From: Desulfonatronospira sp.
GTDB lineage: Bacteria > Desulfobacterota > Desulfovibrionia > Desulfovibrionales > Desulfonatronovibrionaceae
Length of the DNA: 5,115 nt
Assembly (NCBI GenBank): GCA_003563255.1
Contig: PWSL01000280.1
Location: 1-5,115, forward strand
Direction: 5' to 3'
Position numbers and translations under genes: made by a program. The notes below the pieces were generated by a model. The model did no database searches. It was not told where the DNA came from and saw nothing but the letters and a program-made list of their open reading frames with translations. This document shows positions 4,883 to 5,115 of this stretch, in pieces (position 1 is the first letter of the stretch; every line of letters begins with the position of its first letter).

Positions 4883-5115
4883 ATGAATTCAGTCGAGCTC
4901 ATGCACAAATTCCGTTCCGCTCTGCCCACGGTTCGGGAATGGATTGAACATACCCTGGAACAAAACCGGCCCGCTGCAGTTTCGGTAGACACCTTTTCTT
5001 TTCCCCGGCTTAAAAATGTCTTCCCGGCTGAGCTGCTTGTGCAAGCAAAGGTGGTTGTCGTCCCGGGGAAGGTACCTTTTCCTCCACTTAGCCAAATGGG
5101 TCTGCCTGAGTTCTC
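4883..5115 (+). CDS. Uncharacterised protein, N-terminal part (runs off the window)
   Basis: An open frame from ATG 4883 to the window end, 77 complete codons without a stop. It begins MNSVELMHKFRSALPTVREW, continues through VSVDTFSFPRLKNVFPAELL, and has a hydrophobic strand VQAKVVVVPGKVPFPPL followed by SQMGLPEF. The strong ribosome site AGGAG at 4870-4874, eight bases upstream, and the protein-like composition support a real gene. There is no signal peptide or membrane segment, so it is likely cytoplasmic. I do not recognise a named family; the PFPPLSQMGLPEF stretch looks like a conserved motif of a small hypothetical protein. It follows the leader segment shared with the DUF3800 gene and may have its own promoter at 4693-4721. 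Function unknown; the C-terminus is outside the window. Confidence 0.7.
   Translation, partial: MNSVELMHKFRSALPTVREWIEHTLEQNRPAAVSVDTFSFPRLKNVFPAELLVQAKVVVVPGKVPFPPLSQMGLPEF

Noticed and set aside
4678..4992. Minus-strand open frame of 104 codons
   Set aside because: It runs antisense to the leader repeat and the well-supported gene at 4883. In the other leader copy the same antisense frame is interrupted by stops and shows no protein-level conservation beyond short blocks.

Overview
The window looks like an accessory region of a bacterial chromosome with intermediate GC. I suspect an anaerobic Desulfobacterota (delta-proteobacterial) genome. The basis is the palindromic TTCCCAGGCTGGAGCCTGGGAA repeats, the GGGGACAGGC/GGGACCC palindromes and the style of the uncharacterised proteins. 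No housekeeping gene, rRNA or tRNA is present to confirm this.

Layout from left to right: (1) positions 1-130 hold two identical 40-bp palindromic repeats around a shorter related hairpin, then three TTCCGTG copies. (2) About 172-460 is a decayed WYL-type transcriptional regulator, frameshifted and cut off after its HTH. (3) 499-2459 is the only clearly intact multi-gene unit: an OLD/AAA_21-type ABC-ATPase and a DUF4276-like, TOPRIM-like acidic protein that overlap by 7 bp. It has the architecture of a two-gene nuclease/anti-phage module. (4) 2460-2688 is non-coding and contains an inverted repeat. (5) 2689-3072 encodes a small zinc-ribbon protein of unknown function. (6) Its 3' end is fused to an orphan C-terminal fragment of a NERD-type protein with a topoisomerase-like zinc finger, ending at 3293. 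(7) 3593-4488 is a DUF3800 gene killed twice, by a one-base deletion near 3859 and by a 151-bp inverted-repeat element (3919-4069) flanked by a perfect 8-bp target duplication. (8) 4883 to the window end is the start of an intact unrecognised gene. The DUF3800 gene and this last gene are preceded by diverged copies of the same ~160-190-bp leader.

The ATPase and its partner most likely act together, and the WYL remnant may be what is left of a regulator beside them. The remaining genes look independently acquired. Three gene remnants, several palindromic repeats and a clean insertion event in under 5 kb are typical of a turnover-prone genomic or defence island. All family assignments rest on motif reading, not on database searches.
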